From Amycolatopsis acidicola (GTDB taxonomy: Bacteria > Actinomycetota > Actinomycetes > Mycobacteriales > Pseudonocardiaceae), in contig NZ_VMNW02000003.1 of NCBI RefSeq assembly GCF_007713735.2, forward strand, positions 62,001 to 126,000: a DNA stretch of 64,000 nucleotides. The letters are read 5' to 3'. The notes beneath the pieces were generated by a model. That model had not been told where the DNA came from and made no database searches. It saw nothing but the letters and a program-made list of their open reading frames with translations. The translations under genes and the position numbers were made by a program. This document shows, one piece after another, positions 17,537 through 26,976 of the stretch. The stretch's first letter is position 1. Every line of letters begins with the position of its first letter.

Positions 17537-19115
17537 CTTGTTCTCCCTTGCTCCGGTGTATCTCGCGTAGCCTGAATTTCTGCACTTTTCCGGTGGCGTT
17601 GCGCGGCAGGGCGGCGGTGATCACCACGGCGCCGGGTTTCTTGTAGGAAGCCAGTTTTTCCCTGCAGTGCTCGATGATCTCGGACTCGGTCGGGGGCGCC
17701 AGTGGATCGGCGGGCACGACGACGGCGAGCGGTGACTCGCCCCAGCGCTCGTGTGGTGTGCCGACAACGGCGACCTCGCTCACCTTCGGATGGCTGCCGA
17801 TCACGCGTTCGAGCTCGGCGGGGTAGATGTTCTCTCCACCGGAAATGATCAGGTCCTTTTTGCGGTCGACGATCCAGAGCAGCCCCGCGGAGTCCATCCG
17901 CGCCAGGTCTCCCGAATGGAACCAGCCACCGGCGAACGCTTCCGCGGTCTCGCGGGTCTTGTTCCAGTAGCCGGTCATGATCGTCGGCCCGCGGTAGACA
18001 ATCTCACCGATGTCCCCTGCCGGGACGTCCCGCATCTCTTCGTCGACGATCCGCACTTCGACGTTCAGGACGGGTCTCCCGACCGATCCCCGGTTGTTCC
18101 TGGCCTCGTCCCCGGTCAGCGTGCAGGCGGTCCCGGATGTTTCGGTCTGACCGAATATATTGAAGATCCGGGTCTGCCCGAACACCTCGTCCAAGCGCCG
18201 CAACAGATCCGGGCCTGCCGGTGCGGTGCCCCAGCTGATGCTGCGGAGGTGGAAACTCCGGTGCTCGATGTGCTCCGGTGCGCAGACTTCCTGCCACTGT
18301 GTCGGTACCAGGCTGCACGTGGTCACCCGGTGCCGTTCGAGTAGATCGACGATTTCCGCCGGTCTCGTGCGAGGGGCGAGCATGATCACCTGTCCGCCGA
18401 GGAGGATGGACAGGACGAGTGCGTTGAGCCCCCCAACGTGGAACAGCTGCAAGCCGGACAGCCACACTTCCTCGCCCGGAACGAGTTGCTGGATGTGGGC
18501 CCGTGCGAGGGACTGGAGCGTCATCGCCGAGTGAGGAATCACGGCGCCTTTGGGTGAGCCCGTCGTCCCGGACGTGTACATGATGGCCATCGGCGACCCG
18601 TCGGGGACGTCCACAGCCAACGGTTCATCCGGTGAGGACGCGACGAGATCTTCATAGCGAAGCACGTTTTCGCCCGCTTCGGCGGGTGAGGTCAAAACGA
18701 CTGGTGAGATGCCGGCCAGCTGTGCGGACGCGATGGCGACGTCGCCCAGCGTGCCTTCGCCGACCAGCGTTCCGGCGCCGGAGTCACGCAGGATGTAGCC
18801 GACTTCGTCGGCGACGAGACGGTGGTTGACCGGAACGGCGATGGCGCCGATCCGGGCGCAGGCATAGAAAATCTCGGCGACCTCGATGGTGTTCCGCATC
18901 AGGATCGCGACCCGGGACCCCGCGGTGATGCCCAGACCTCGCAAACCATGAGCCACCCGGGTGACCCGCTGGTCCAGGACCCGGTACGTGACCGAGCGGT
19001 CGCCGCAGCGCACCGCGATCCGGTCCGGGAAGCGGCGGGCCGCGCGGGCGAGCTGTTCGCCGTGGGACATCCTGCGCCATTGCTCGGCAGGAGGGTTCTC
19101 GACAGCGGTCGACAT
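17520..19115 (-). CDS. Acyl-CoA synthetase (FadD-like, ANL superfamily)
   Basis: 531 aa. ANL core motifs are all present: phosphate loop YTSGTTGSPKG (~residues 179-189), IFGQTETSG (A5), GWFHSGDLARMD (A7), RKKDLIISGGENIYPAELE (A8) and the catalytic Lys in PRNATGKVQKF near the C-terminus. It would activate a carboxylic acid to its CoA thioester through an acyl-adenylate and so prime the pathway encoded around it. It is transcribed divergently from the MaoC-thiolase operon. The promoter region between them carries a GntR-type site (19316). Confidence 0.88.
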   Translation of the reverse strand: MSTAVENPPAEQWRRMSHGEQLARAARRFPDRIAVRCGDRSVTYRVLDQRVTRVAHGLRGLGITAGSRVAILMRNTIEVAEIFYACARIGAIAVPVNHRLVADEVGYILRDSGAGTLVGEGTLGDVAIASAQLAGISPVVLTSPAEAGENVLRYEDLVASSPDEPLAVDVPDGSPMAIMYTSGTTGSPKGAVIPHSAMTLQSLARAHIQQLVPGEEVWLSGLQLFHVGGLNALVLSILLGGQVIMLAPRTRPAEIVDLLERHRVTTCSLVPTQWQEVCAPEHIEHRSFHLRSISWGTAPAGPDLLRRLDEVFGQTRIFNIFGQTETSGTACTLTGDEARNNRGSVGRPVLNVEVRIVDEEMRDVPAGDIGEIVYRGPTIMTGYWNKTRETAEAFAGGWFHSGDLARMDSAGLLWIVDRKKDLIISGGENIYPAELERVIGSHPKVSEVAVVGTPHERWGESPLAVVVPADPLAPPTESEIIEHCREKLASYKKPGAVVITAALPRNATGKVQKFRLREIHRSKGEQGERTR

Positions 19116-19315
19116 CGTCGTCCTTTCCGGTGCCGCGATCAGTTCGGCTGGCAGGAAGACCCGCGGTGGGACAGTCGGGCACGCCGCCCCCGGTTCGGCC
19201 TTCTGCGGAAGGCATTGGTTGGGCCATTCTGTTCAGATCGTCAGATGGCTGTCAAGGCTGGTTTTTGTTCCACGGCAATGATTCGATGCTTGACATCGGA
19301 GTATGCCGATGGCTC

Positions 19316-19330
19316 AATGGTCCTACCAAA
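19316..19330. promoter_or_regulatory. GntR-type operator candidate 4
   Basis: AATGGTCCTACCAAA lies in the 404-base region between the divergent acyl-CoA ligase (start 19115) and MaoC-like hydratase (start 19520). It matches the AATGG-N5-CCAAT sites at 25102, 37282 and 39483 with one changed end base. Nothing else recognisable was seen in this intergenic stretch. Confidence 0.5.
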
Positions 19331-19519
19331 CATTCGAACCGTCGAGCCCGGCGAGCCTTGTTACCCGGACTGTGGCGAGCCCGCCCGGATCCGCCGGTAC
19401 CCACTACGAAACGCTTTGGAGCGCAAGATGCTGCTCGATGACGAGCATGCCGATCGCAGTGGCCGCGCAACGCCGGCCGTCGCCCCGGACCACGATGATC
19501 CGCAGGGAGGCGCCGCCTG

Positions 19520-20380
19520 ATGCCTCTCGATCTCGCAGTCGTCGGGCGCGAACGCCCTCCGGTGAAGCGATCGTGGGACTCGGCCGCCGCGATCCTGTAC
19601 GCGCTCGGCGTCGGGGCGGGCGCCGCCGACCCCGCCGCCGAACTCGAGTTCACCACCGAGACCGACGGCGACCGGGTGCAGCGTGTGCTGCCGACGTTCG
19701 CCTCGGTCCTGGTGCCCGGTCGGTTGTCCGGGGAGCTCGGGACCTTCGACCGCTCCCGGGTCGTGCACGCCGAAGAGGAACTGACACTCCATCGCCCACT
19801 CCCGGCGGCCGGCGACGTCGTGATCCGGTCCCGCGTCGCCGGCATCCACGACCAGGGGTCAGCCGCGTTGGTCGTGGTCGAAGCCGATTTCGACGACGCG
19901 ACCGACGGGCAAACCATCGCGACAGTGCGATCCGGGCTTTTCTTTCGCGGCGAGGGCGGGTTCGGGGGAGCCAGGGCGCCAAAAACGGCGTGGGCCCGCC
20001 CCGAGCGGCAGCCCGACTGGAGCTCGACGTACCAGACCAGGCCCGAGCAGGCACTGCTGTTCCGTCTCAACGGCGACCGCAATCCCCTTCACGCGGACCC
20101 AGGCTTCGCCCGGCGCGCGGGCTTCCCGCGGCCGATCCTGCACGGGCTGTGTACGTACGGTTTCGCGGGCCGCGCGGTTCTGCGCTCCTTCGCCGAGGGT
20201 GATCCAGGGCGGGTCACGTCGTTCGCCGCCCGGATGTCGGCGCCCGTCCTCCCCGGCGAGCAGCTGACCGTGAACATCTGGCAGGACAGCCCGTCGACCG
20301 CTGTCTTCCAGGTCACCAAGCCGGACGGCACGGTCGTGCTGGACCGCGGCCGCGCCGGGGTCCGAGTCGAGGAGGCATGA
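19520..20380 (+). CDS. MaoC-type (R)-enoyl-CoA hydratase, double hotdog
   Basis: 286 aa. The C-terminal hotdog (residues ~150-285) carries the hydratase-2 motif LNGDRNPLHADPGFARRAG, with the catalytic Asp and His, followed by RPILHGLCTYG. The N-terminal hotdog (1-130) lacks it and should serve substrate binding. This is the arrangement of hydratase 2 of MFE-2 and of mycobacterial ChsH3/HtdY. It hydrates a trans-2-enoyl-CoA to the (3R)-hydroxyacyl-CoA, the substrate of the MFE-2 type SDR at 16652. First gene of an operon that runs to 25053; its stop overlaps the next gene's ATG. Confidence 0.88.
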   Translation: MPLDLAVVGRERPPVKRSWDSAAAILYALGVGAGAADPAAELEFTTETDGDRVQRVLPTFASVLVPGRLSGELGTFDRSRVVHAEEELTLHRPLPAAGDVVIRSRVAGIHDQGSAALVVVEADFDDATDGQTIATVRSGLFFRGEGGFGGARAPKTAWARPERQPDWSSTYQTRPEQALLFRLNGDRNPLHADPGFARRAGFPRPILHGLCTYGFAGRAVLRSFAEGDPGRVTSFAARMSAPVLPGEQLTVNIWQDSPSTAVFQVTKPDGTVVLDRGRAGVRVEEA

Positions 20381-21531
20381 TGGCCGACCGCACACCCGTG
20401 ATCTGCGGGGTGGGTCTTTCCGACTACCCGAAGGCACCGCTGTTGTCCGTCCGGGGGCACCATGCTCTCGCGATGCGCCGTGCGCTGGCCGATGCCGGGC
20501 TGCGCAAGTCCGACATCGACGGATACGCCAACGCCGACAGCAAACTGGCGGACATAGCGGAATACCTGGGGATCGAGCACCGGTGGGTCGACGGCACCTC
20601 ACTGGGTGGTTCCTCGTTCGAGTTTCACGTCCAGCACGCGGCGGCCGCGATCCGGGCGGGCTACGCCGACACGGTCCTGGTCAGTTACGGATCCGACCAG
20701 CTGTCGGCTCGTGGCCGGACCTTGGGCACCGGCGGTGCCGCCGGGGTGCAGGCGCCGGATACCTGGGGCAGCTTCGAAGCGCCTTACGGCAATGTCCTCG
20801 TCGGCTCCTACGCGATGGCCGCCCTCCGCCACATGCACGAGTTCGGCACTACACCGGAACAGCTGGCCCAGATCGCGGTCGCCGCACGCGAGTTCGCCGC
20901 GTACAACCCGAAAGCTCAATACCGGCAACCACTTTCGGTCCAGGATGTGCTCGATTCCCGGATGATCGCCGACCCGCTGCACAAACTCGACTGCTGCGTG
21001 GTCAGCGACGGCGGTGGTGCGTTCATCATGACGACCGCCGAACGCGCGCGAGACCTGCGGCAGCCGCCGGTATACGTGCTCGGGGCCGCCGCGGGCCAGA
21101 CTCATTGGAACATCAGCCAGATGCCCGACTTCACCACGACCGCGGCGACAGCCGCGGCGGCGGAGGCCTACCGGCAGGCCGGTATCAGGCCGGAAGACGT
21201 CGACACGGTGATGACCTACGACAGCTTCACGATTACCGCGCTGATGCTGATCGAGGCGCTCGGCTTCTGCAAGCTCGGGGAGGGCGGCCCCTTCGTCGAG
21301 GAAGGACACATCCGCAAGGGCGGCCGGTTGCCGATGAACACCGACGGCGGCGGCCTGTCCGCGTGCCATCCGGGCATGCGAGGGCTGTTCCTGATAGCCG
21401 AAGCTGTCCGGCAGTTGCGTGGGCAGGCCGGCGAGGTGCAGACACCGGACTGCGAGATCGCCGTGGCAGCCGGGTCCGGCGGTTACCTGTCTGCGATGGG
21501 CGTGACGGTCCTCGGCGCGAAGCCGGTATGA
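20377..21531 (+). CDS. Thiolase-fold lipid-transfer protein, Ltp2-like aldolase candidate
   Basis: 384 aa, starting in an ATGA overlap with the MaoC gene. It has the overall SCP-x/thiolase fold, but the nucleophile Cys position is replaced (SLGGSSFEFHVQHAAAAI). The MTYDSFTITALMLIEALGF segment with a Tyr and a HPGMRG loop remain. Cys-less thiolases of this type, such as mycobacterial Ltp2, pair with a DUF35 protein and catalyse retro-aldol C-C cleavage in steroid side-chain degradation. The next gene encodes exactly such a DUF35 protein. An aldolase role is therefore inferred; the substrate is not known. Confidence 0.75.
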   Translation: MMADRTPVICGVGLSDYPKAPLLSVRGHHALAMRRALADAGLRKSDIDGYANADSKLADIAEYLGIEHRWVDGTSLGGSSFEFHVQHAAAAIRAGYADTVLVSYGSDQLSARGRTLGTGGAAGVQAPDTWGSFEAPYGNVLVGSYAMAALRHMHEFGTTPEQLAQIAVAAREFAAYNPKAQYRQPLSVQDVLDSRMIADPLHKLDCCVVSDGGGAFIMTTAERARDLRQPPVYVLGAAAGQTHWNISQMPDFTTTAATAAAAEAYRQAGIRPEDVDTVMTYDSFTITALMLIEALGFCKLGEGGPFVEEGHIRKGGRLPMNTDGGGLSACHPGMRGLFLIAEAVRQLRGQAGEVQTPDCEIAVAAGSGGYLSAMGVTVLGAKPV

Positions 21532-21545
21532 GGAAGGAGATCACC

Positions 21546-21974
21546 GTGACCAACGCGGACGTGATCGCGAACCGGATCGACAGCCGGCCACGCCCTGAAC
21601 CGAACGAAGTGACGGCACCGTACTTCGCCGCCTGCGCGCGCGGGGAACTGCTCATCCAGCGATGCCCCGATTGCGGACACGCTCAGCACTACCCCCGCGC
21701 GCTGTGCACGTCCTGCGGTGCGGCGCCGGATTGGGAACGCAGCAGTGGCCAGGGCACGGTTTACACATTCACGGTCATCCGTCAGACCGGGGTCGCGCCG
21801 TTCCGGGAAGAAGTGCCCTACGTCGTCGCCATGATCGAACTCGCGGAGGGGCCGCGGCTGATGGGCAACGTGACCGGTGTCGATCCGGAAGCGGTGCGGA
21901 TCGGGATGCCGGTCGAGGTCTACATGGTCCAGGTCGACGACGAGGTCGGCGTGCCCTACTGGAGGGCACGATGA
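21546..21974 (+). CDS. DUF35 zinc-ribbon/OB-fold partner protein
   Basis: 142 aa from the GTG at 21546, which follows AGGAAGGAG at a good distance; an ATG at 21528 overlapping the previous stop would add six residues. Residues ~35-60 form the zinc ribbon with CPDCG and CTSCG; the rest is an OB fold (GQGTVYTFTVIRQTGVAPF). Such proteins bind the CoA moiety and complete the active site of Ltp2- or BbsB-type thiolase-fold partners. It sits directly after that partner and overlaps the next ACAD gene by 4 bases. Confidence 0.85.
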   Translation: MTNADVIANRIDSRPRPEPNEVTAPYFAACARGELLIQRCPDCGHAQHYPRALCTSCGAAPDWERSSGQGTVYTFTVIRQTGVAPFREEVPYVVAMIELAEGPRLMGNVTGVDPEAVRIGMPVEVYMVQVDDEVGVPYWRAR

Positions 21975-23033
21975 GCGAAATCGATGACCTGCGCGGCACC
22001 GTCCGCGAATTCCTGGTCGACCGGATGCCCGCCGAGCGGGTGCGCGAGGTCATGGACTCGCAGGCGGGCTTCGACAGTGCTGCCTGGGACCGGCTGGCGA
22101 CCGAACTCGGCGTCGTCGGTATGACCGTGCCGGCGGAGTTCGGCGGCGCGGATGCCGGATTCGACGCCGCGGCGGTCGTGCTCGGCGAGCTGGGCCGGAC
22201 CTTGGCCCCCGTTCCCTGCCTGTCCCATGTCCTTGCGGTCGAGGCGGTTTCGAGCTGCCGGGACCGCTCGCTGCGGGGTGAGATCCTGCCGGGAATCGCG
22301 GCAGGCAGGACCATGGCGACGATCGCGGTGGCCGACGAAATCGACCACCCCGTGACCGTCTGCTCGGACGGCGACGGGTGGCGGGCGGACGGTGGCAAGT
22401 CCCACGTTCTCGATGGCGGCGGGGCTGATCTTTTCCTGCTCGCGGTCCGTGACGGTGAGCACCGCGGGTGGTTCGCCGTGGACAGGGCCACTACCGGGGT
22501 CGAGGTCGACATGCTGACCGGTTACGACCTGACAAGGCGGCAAAGCCAGTGTCCGGTTCGAATCGGCGGTCGCGCGGCGGCTGTCCGGTGAGGAGGCGAT
22601 CGAGCCGGTGATGTCGCTAGCCGCCACCGCACTGGCGGCGGAGCAACTCGGTGGTGCGCAAGCTTGTCTCGACGCATCGGCGTCCTATGCGCGAGAGCGT
22701 GTCCAGTTCGGCAGGGCGATCGGATCCTTCCAGGCTGTCAAGCACCGCATCGCCGACGACCTGGTCGAGGTCGAGCTCGCCCGGGTTCTGGTCGAGGCGG
22801 CGGTCGCCTCGATCTGCGCGGGTGAGGATTCCGGGCTGCCGGCCTCGCTGGCCAAGGTCGCCGCGGCCACGGCGTACCAGCGACTGGCGGCGGACAACAT
22901 CCAGAACCACGGCGGGATCGGCTACACCTGGGAACACGACGCACACCTGTATTTCCGGCGCGCGTTCGGGACCGCCCCGCTCTTCGGCGACGTGGACGAG
23001 CTTCGTGACCTGATCGCGGCGGAGGTGATGTGA
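21971..23033 (+). pseudogene. Acyl-CoA dehydrogenase, small subunit type, with frameshift
   Basis: The first frame (MSEIDDLRGTVREFL to LTGYDLTRRQSQ) breaks near 22548-22551. The correct continuation (VRFESAVARRLSGEEAIEPVMSLAATALAAEQLGG to DVDELRDLIAAEVM) is one base over, so the sequence has one extra base (or lacks two). Corrected length is about 353 aa, typical of the shorter partner of actinobacterial heteromeric ACADs such as FadE28. N-terminal helical, middle and C-terminal helical domains are all present (RVQFGRAIGSFQAVKHRIAD, NIQNHGGIGYTWEHDAHLYFRR). It overlaps the second ACAD gene (TGATG), as expected for an alpha2beta2 pair. Whether it is truly broken or a sequence error is open. 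Confidence 0.8.
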
Positions 23034-24253
23034 TGACGGCCGAATCCGTCTCCGAGTTCCGGAACAGGGCACACACGTGGCTGTCCGAGCACCTGGTGCA
23101 GTGGACGGCAGCCGATGACGGCGCCGACGACGGCTCCGATCAGGAGGCCGTGGCTCGCGTCAAGGAGTTCCAAGCGGCGCTGCACGACGCCGGTTTCGCC
23201 GGTATCTCCTGGCCCGCCGAATACGGCGGCCAGGGACTGACTGTCGAGTACGAGCGCGCCTTCGCCGACGAACTCGCCGCATTCGATCCGCCCGCCCGGC
23301 TGCTCCTCGTCGGCCTCGGCATGTGTGGTCCGACCCTGCTGACGCTCGGCACCGAGAAACAGAAGCGGCGCTACGTGCGGCCGCTCGTCCGCGGGGAAGA
23401 GGTCTGGTGCCAGCTGTTCTCGGAGCCCGGTGCGGGCTCCGATCTAGCCGGTCTCCGGTCGTCGGCCAGGCAGGATGGCGACGCGTGGGTGATCACCGGG
23501 CAGAAGGTGTGGACGAGTCACGCCAAGGCTTGTGATTTCGGTTTGGCGCTGGTGCGCACGGATGCCGGCGAGCCGAAGCACAAGGGACTGACCATGTTCG
23601 TCGTCGACATGTCCCAGCCGGGGGTCACGGTTCGCCCGCTCCGGCAGATGACCGGCTCAGCCGAGTTCAACGAGGTTTTCCTCGACGACGTGCGTGTGCC
23701 CGGCACCCAGGTCGTCGGCGGGATCGGTGGCGGCTGGAACGCGGCGATCGTGATGCTGATGAACGAGCGGACCTCGATCGGAGCGTCCTCGCGGAAGCTG
23801 TCCCGGGTCTCCGCGCACGATCTGGCCCAGCTGGCCCGGAAACACGGCAGGGACGACGACACCGAGATCCGCCGCACGATCGCGGACCTGTACCTGCGCG
23901 AACGCGCGCTGGCCGGGCTCGGCGCCGGCATCCAGGCGAAGGTGCGAGCCGGAACGGATCCCGGTCCGGCCGGTTCGATCGCGAAAGTCGTCAAGGCCAG
24001 GCTGACCAAGTCGGCGGCGGAGCTCGCGTTCCGGATCGCCGGGGCTGAGGCGACTGCGTGGCTAGAAGCGTCGGGCGAGGGACTTGCCGAGGCGCTGTCG
24101 CGATCCCGTGCCGCTTCGCTCGCCGGCGGTACTGACGACATCCAGCGCACGATCATCGGGGAACGGCTAATCGGGCTCCCGCGCGAACCCGCTGTGGACC
24201 GTGGCATTCCCTTTCGGGACCTGGGAAAGGCCGGGGCAGGTGAGTCGTGGTGA
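23033..24253 (+). CDS. Acyl-CoA dehydrogenase, FadE29-like large subunit
   Basis: 406 aa from the ATG in a TGATG overlap, 7 bases after GGAGG. It has the FAD motif CQLFSEPGAGSDLAGLRS (~residues 124-141), WVITGQKVWTSHA and a full C-domain. The canonical YEGT catalytic Glu site reads SLAGGTDDIQRTIIG, i.e. Glu is replaced by Gly. This is usual for actinobacterial heterotetrameric ACADs, which take the base from another position. With the preceding gene it should form a two-subunit dehydrogenase acting on a bulky or branched acyl-CoA. Confidence 0.87.
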   Translation: MTAESVSEFRNRAHTWLSEHLVQWTAADDGADDGSDQEAVARVKEFQAALHDAGFAGISWPAEYGGQGLTVEYERAFADELAAFDPPARLLLVGLGMCGPTLLTLGTEKQKRRYVRPLVRGEEVWCQLFSEPGAGSDLAGLRSSARQDGDAWVITGQKVWTSHAKACDFGLALVRTDAGEPKHKGLTMFVVDMSQPGVTVRPLRQMTGSAEFNEVFLDDVRVPGTQVVGGIGGGWNAAIVMLMNERTSIGASSRKLSRVSAHDLAQLARKHGRDDDTEIRRTIADLYLRERALAGLGAGIQAKVRAGTDPGPAGSIAKVVKARLTKSAAELAFRIAGAEATAWLEASGEGLAEALSRSRAASLAGGTDDIQRTIIGERLIGLPREPAVDRGIPFRDLGKAGAGESW

Positions 24254-25053
24254 CCGACTTGCTCGTCGACTGCGACGCTGGGGTCGCCACGGTGACCCTC
24301 AACCGGCCGGACAGGCTCAACGCACTCACCCAGCCCATGATCGTCGGCTTGTGGGAGACGTTCACCGAACTCGACGCGGCCGACGATGTCCGTGCCATCG
24401 TGGTCACCGGGGCCGGCCGGGCGTTCTCGTCGGGCAGCGATCTCTCCGCCGGCGGTGACGGGCAGGCGTTCCGCAAGGACCCGGTGGTGTACCGCCATCG
24501 TGCCTGGGAGTTGCGAACACCGGTTATCGGCGCGATCAACGGCGCGGCTGTGGGTGTCGCGCTGACGATGGCCAGCCAGTGGGACATTCGCTACGTCGCG
24601 GAGGACGCGAAATTGGCGTTCCCGTTCACCAGACGCGGGGTGAGCGGGGAAGCGCATTCGGCGTGGATCCTGCCCCGGCTCGTGGGATTGTCCCGGGCGC
24701 TCGAGCTGATGATCTCCGGCAGGTTCTTCAGCGGCGCGGAGGCAGCCGCGATCGGATTCGCGGCACGCGCACTGCCCCGAGACGAAGTGCTGCCCGCGGC
24801 GCGGGAACTGGCGCTTGACATCGCCACCAACACCTCACCGGCGATGGTGGCCGCCAACAAGCGTCTCCTGTGGACCTGCGCACAGGAGACAGATGCTCAT
24901 CGTGGTGGAGAGATCGAGCAACGGGTCTACGACTGGGTGCGCACTCTCGATGAGCCTGCCGAGGGTGCCAAGTCGTTCCTGGAACGGCGTCCGCCATGCT
25001 GGCCGACGCCGAAATCGGTAGCGCTGCCTGCGGTGATCAACCCGGCGGACTGA
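24247..25053 (+). CDS. Enoyl-CoA hydratase/isomerase (crotonase)
   Basis: 268 aa, beginning at tandem GTG codons (24247/24250) that overlap the ACAD end by 7 bases. Crotonase motifs: LNRPDRLNALTQPM (~residues 18-31), oxyanion-hole loop GRAFSSGSDLSAGG and INGAAVGVALTMASQWDIRY. The position after the second loop reads RRGVSGEAHSAWILPRLVG with a Glu, compatible with hydratase catalysis. It ends the MaoC-led operon. An 82-base gap with a GntR-type site separates it from the dioxygenase operon. Confidence 0.85.
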   Translation: MVTDLLVDCDAGVATVTLNRPDRLNALTQPMIVGLWETFTELDAADDVRAIVVTGAGRAFSSGSDLSAGGDGQAFRKDPVVYRHRAWELRTPVIGAINGAAVGVALTMASQWDIRYVAEDAKLAFPFTRRGVSGEAHSAWILPRLVGLSRALELMISGRFFSGAEAAAIGFAARALPRDEVLPAARELALDIATNTSPAMVAANKRLLWTCAQETDAHRGGEIEQRVYDWVRTLDEPAEGAKSFLERRPPCWPTPKSVALPAVINPAD

Positions 25054-25101
25054 GGCCGGTCACCTGTCTCGACTTGACGGAGGGGCCACCCTCTATGATT
25101 C

Positions 25102-25116
25102 AATGGCCCAACCAAT
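25102..25116. promoter_or_regulatory. GntR-type operator candidate 1
   Basis: AATGGCCCAACCAAT lies 19 bases upstream of the dioxygenase alpha start and just before its AAGGAG ribosome site. It is part of a larger imperfect palindrome (TTCAATGG...CCAATGAA, 25099-25119). A repressor bound here would block the promoter or early transcription of the 12 kb aromatic operon. Confidence 0.6.
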
Positions 25117-25135
25117 GAACCAATAAGGAGTCTTG

Positions 25136-26461
25136 ATGACTGGCTTCGCACCTCGAACCAGCGAGGTCGCCGAGGTGATCCGGATCCCGGGGCGGGAAAC
25201 CGAGTTCATCCGGGATCTGCGCTCTCCCAACAGGTTCCTTGTGAATCGTGCGGCGTTCACCGACGACACCGTGCTCGCCAGGGAGCGGGAGGAGGTGTTC
25301 GCCAGGTGCTGGATCTACGTCGGCCACGTTTCCGAAATTCCGAAGCCGGGCGATTTCGTCGCGCGGGAGGTGGCGGGCAGGCCGATCCTGTTCACGCGCA
25401 ACTCCGCCGGAGAGATCCGGGTGCTGCTGAACTCGTGCTCGCACCGTGGCGCGGAGGTGTGCCGTGAGCGGCGGGGAAACCAGCGGCGGTTCCGCTGCTT
25501 CTATCACTCCTGGTCGTTCGACAACGACGGCCGCCTGGTGTCCATGCCGGACGAGGATGGCTTCCCCGAGGGATTCCGCAAGGAGGACCACGGCCTGGCC
25601 CAGCCCACGTCGGTGGACCAGTACCGCGGGTTCGTCTTCCTCACCTTCAACGACGAGGCCGAACCGCTCGTGGACTACTTGGCTGACGCCAAGTACTACC
25701 TGGACCTGACCGCGGACCAGGCCGCCGCGGACATCGGGATGGCCGTCCAGTCCGGCACGCACGAGTACTCGATGAAGTCGAACTGGAAACTCCTGGCGGA
25801 GAACAGTTCAGACGGCTACCACGCCATCCCGGTGCACAAGACCTATTTGGACGTCCAGAAATCGCGCGGGGACCAGATCGCGGGCAATACGGAGAAGGAC
25901 TGGAAAGCCTCGCACGCCTTCGATCTCGGCAACGGGCACACGGTCACGGTCAAACAGGCGCCGTGGGGGCGGCCGATCGCGCGCTGGCAGCCGTCGATGG
26001 GGGAGGACACCAAGGCGGTCGTCGAGGAGTCCTACCGGCGGCTCGAGCAGGTGCACGGCGCCGAGCGCGCCGAACTGATCGCCAACCTCGACTTCAACAT
26101 GCTGGTCTTCCCCAATCTGGTGATCAACAACATCATGGCGGTCATCATCCGCACCTTCTACCCGAACACGCCCGGGCACATGAACGTGACGGCGTGGTCG
26201 CTGGCCCCGAAGGACGAAACCCCGGAAGCGCGGCGGGTGCGCAACGAGTCGTTCCTGTCCTTCCTCGGGCCGGCCGGTCTCGCGACACCGGACGACAACG
26301 AAGCGCTCGAGTCCTGTCAGCGGGGTTATCAGAGTCGTCCCGGCGAAGGGTGGAGCGACGTTTCCCGCGGGATGGACAAAGTGGACCCCGCGAACTGGGA
26401 CGAGCTGCAGATGCGCACGTTCTGGCGCCGCTGGGACGAACTGATGGGAGGCAAGGCGTGA
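25136..26461 (+). CDS. Rieske aromatic-ring-hydroxylating dioxygenase, alpha subunit
   Basis: 441 aa from the ATG 5 bases after AAGGAG. The Rieske [2Fe-2S] motif is exact: Cys101-x-His103 (CSHRG) and Cys121-x2-His124 (CFYH). The mononuclear iron site has Asp226, His229 and His234 in NSSDGYHAIPVH, with the third carboxylate expected near residue 380. It should add both atoms of O2 to an aromatic ring, giving a cis-dihydrodiol, with the beta subunit encoded next and electrons from the ferredoxin and reductase at 33829-35210. The subfamily is that of the benzoate/cumate-like or PAH dioxygenases; the substrate is not assigned. Confidence 0.92.
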   Translation: MTGFAPRTSEVAEVIRIPGRETEFIRDLRSPNRFLVNRAAFTDDTVLAREREEVFARCWIYVGHVSEIPKPGDFVAREVAGRPILFTRNSAGEIRVLLNSCSHRGAEVCRERRGNQRRFRCFYHSWSFDNDGRLVSMPDEDGFPEGFRKEDHGLAQPTSVDQYRGFVFLTFNDEAEPLVDYLADAKYYLDLTADQAAADIGMAVQSGTHEYSMKSNWKLLAENSSDGYHAIPVHKTYLDVQKSRGDQIAGNTEKDWKASHAFDLGNGHTVTVKQAPWGRPIARWQPSMGEDTKAVVEESYRRLEQVHGAERAELIANLDFNMLVFPNLVINNIMAVIIRTFYPNTPGHMNVTAWSLAPKDETPEARRVRNESFLSFLGPAGLATPDDNEALESCQRGYQSRPGEGWSDVSRGMDKVDPANWDELQMRTFWRRWDELMGGKA

Positions 26462-26976
26462 TCGACTTCCCGGATGCCGAGCAGGCGTCGTCGAAGCGGT
26501 TCGACCGCGCGGCCGTCGAGGATTTCCTTTACTACGAGGCACAACTGCTGGACGCCTGGAAGCTGGAGGAGTGGCGCGACCTGTTCACTCCGGACGGCCG
26601 CTACGTGGTGCCGGCCACCGATAATCCCGCCGGTGACGTCGACCTGGACCTGAACCTGATCGACGACGACCACGTCGGCCTCCAGGGACGTGTCCAGCGC
26701 CTGATGAGTACCTACGCGCACATCGAGAATCCCCGGTCGACCACCTCGCGCGTGATCAGCAACGTTCGCCTGCGCGACGACGATTCCGGGGATCTGGCGG
26801 TGCGCTGCACCGCGGTGGTACACCGGTCGCGCGTGCCGGGTACGACGTCCTATGTGGCCGATGTGCGCTACCTGTTGCGGCAGAAGGAAAATTCGTTCCG
26901 GATCGCGCGGAAGCACGCGGTGCTCGGGCACCACACCTTACGTGACGTCGGCGGCGTCCTCTCGATCATCCTGTGA
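26458..26976 (+). CDS. Ring-hydroxylating dioxygenase, beta subunit
   Basis: 172 aa, GTG start in a GTGA overlap with the alpha gene. It has the NTF2-like cone of dioxygenase small subunits: FLYYEAQLLDAWKLEEWRDLFTPDGRYVVPAT, then RVQRLMSTYAHIENPRSTTSRVISNVRL and a conserved C-terminal RKHAVLGHHTLRDVG. The subunit is structural in the alpha3beta3 hexamer. The length matches the family norm. Confidence 0.92.
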   Translation: MIDFPDAEQASSKRFDRAAVEDFLYYEAQLLDAWKLEEWRDLFTPDGRYVVPATDNPAGDVDLDLNLIDDDHVGLQGRVQRLMSTYAHIENPRSTTSRVISNVRLRDDDSGDLAVRCTAVVHRSRVPGTTSYVADVRYLLRQKENSFRIARKHAVLGHHTLRDVGGVLSIIL

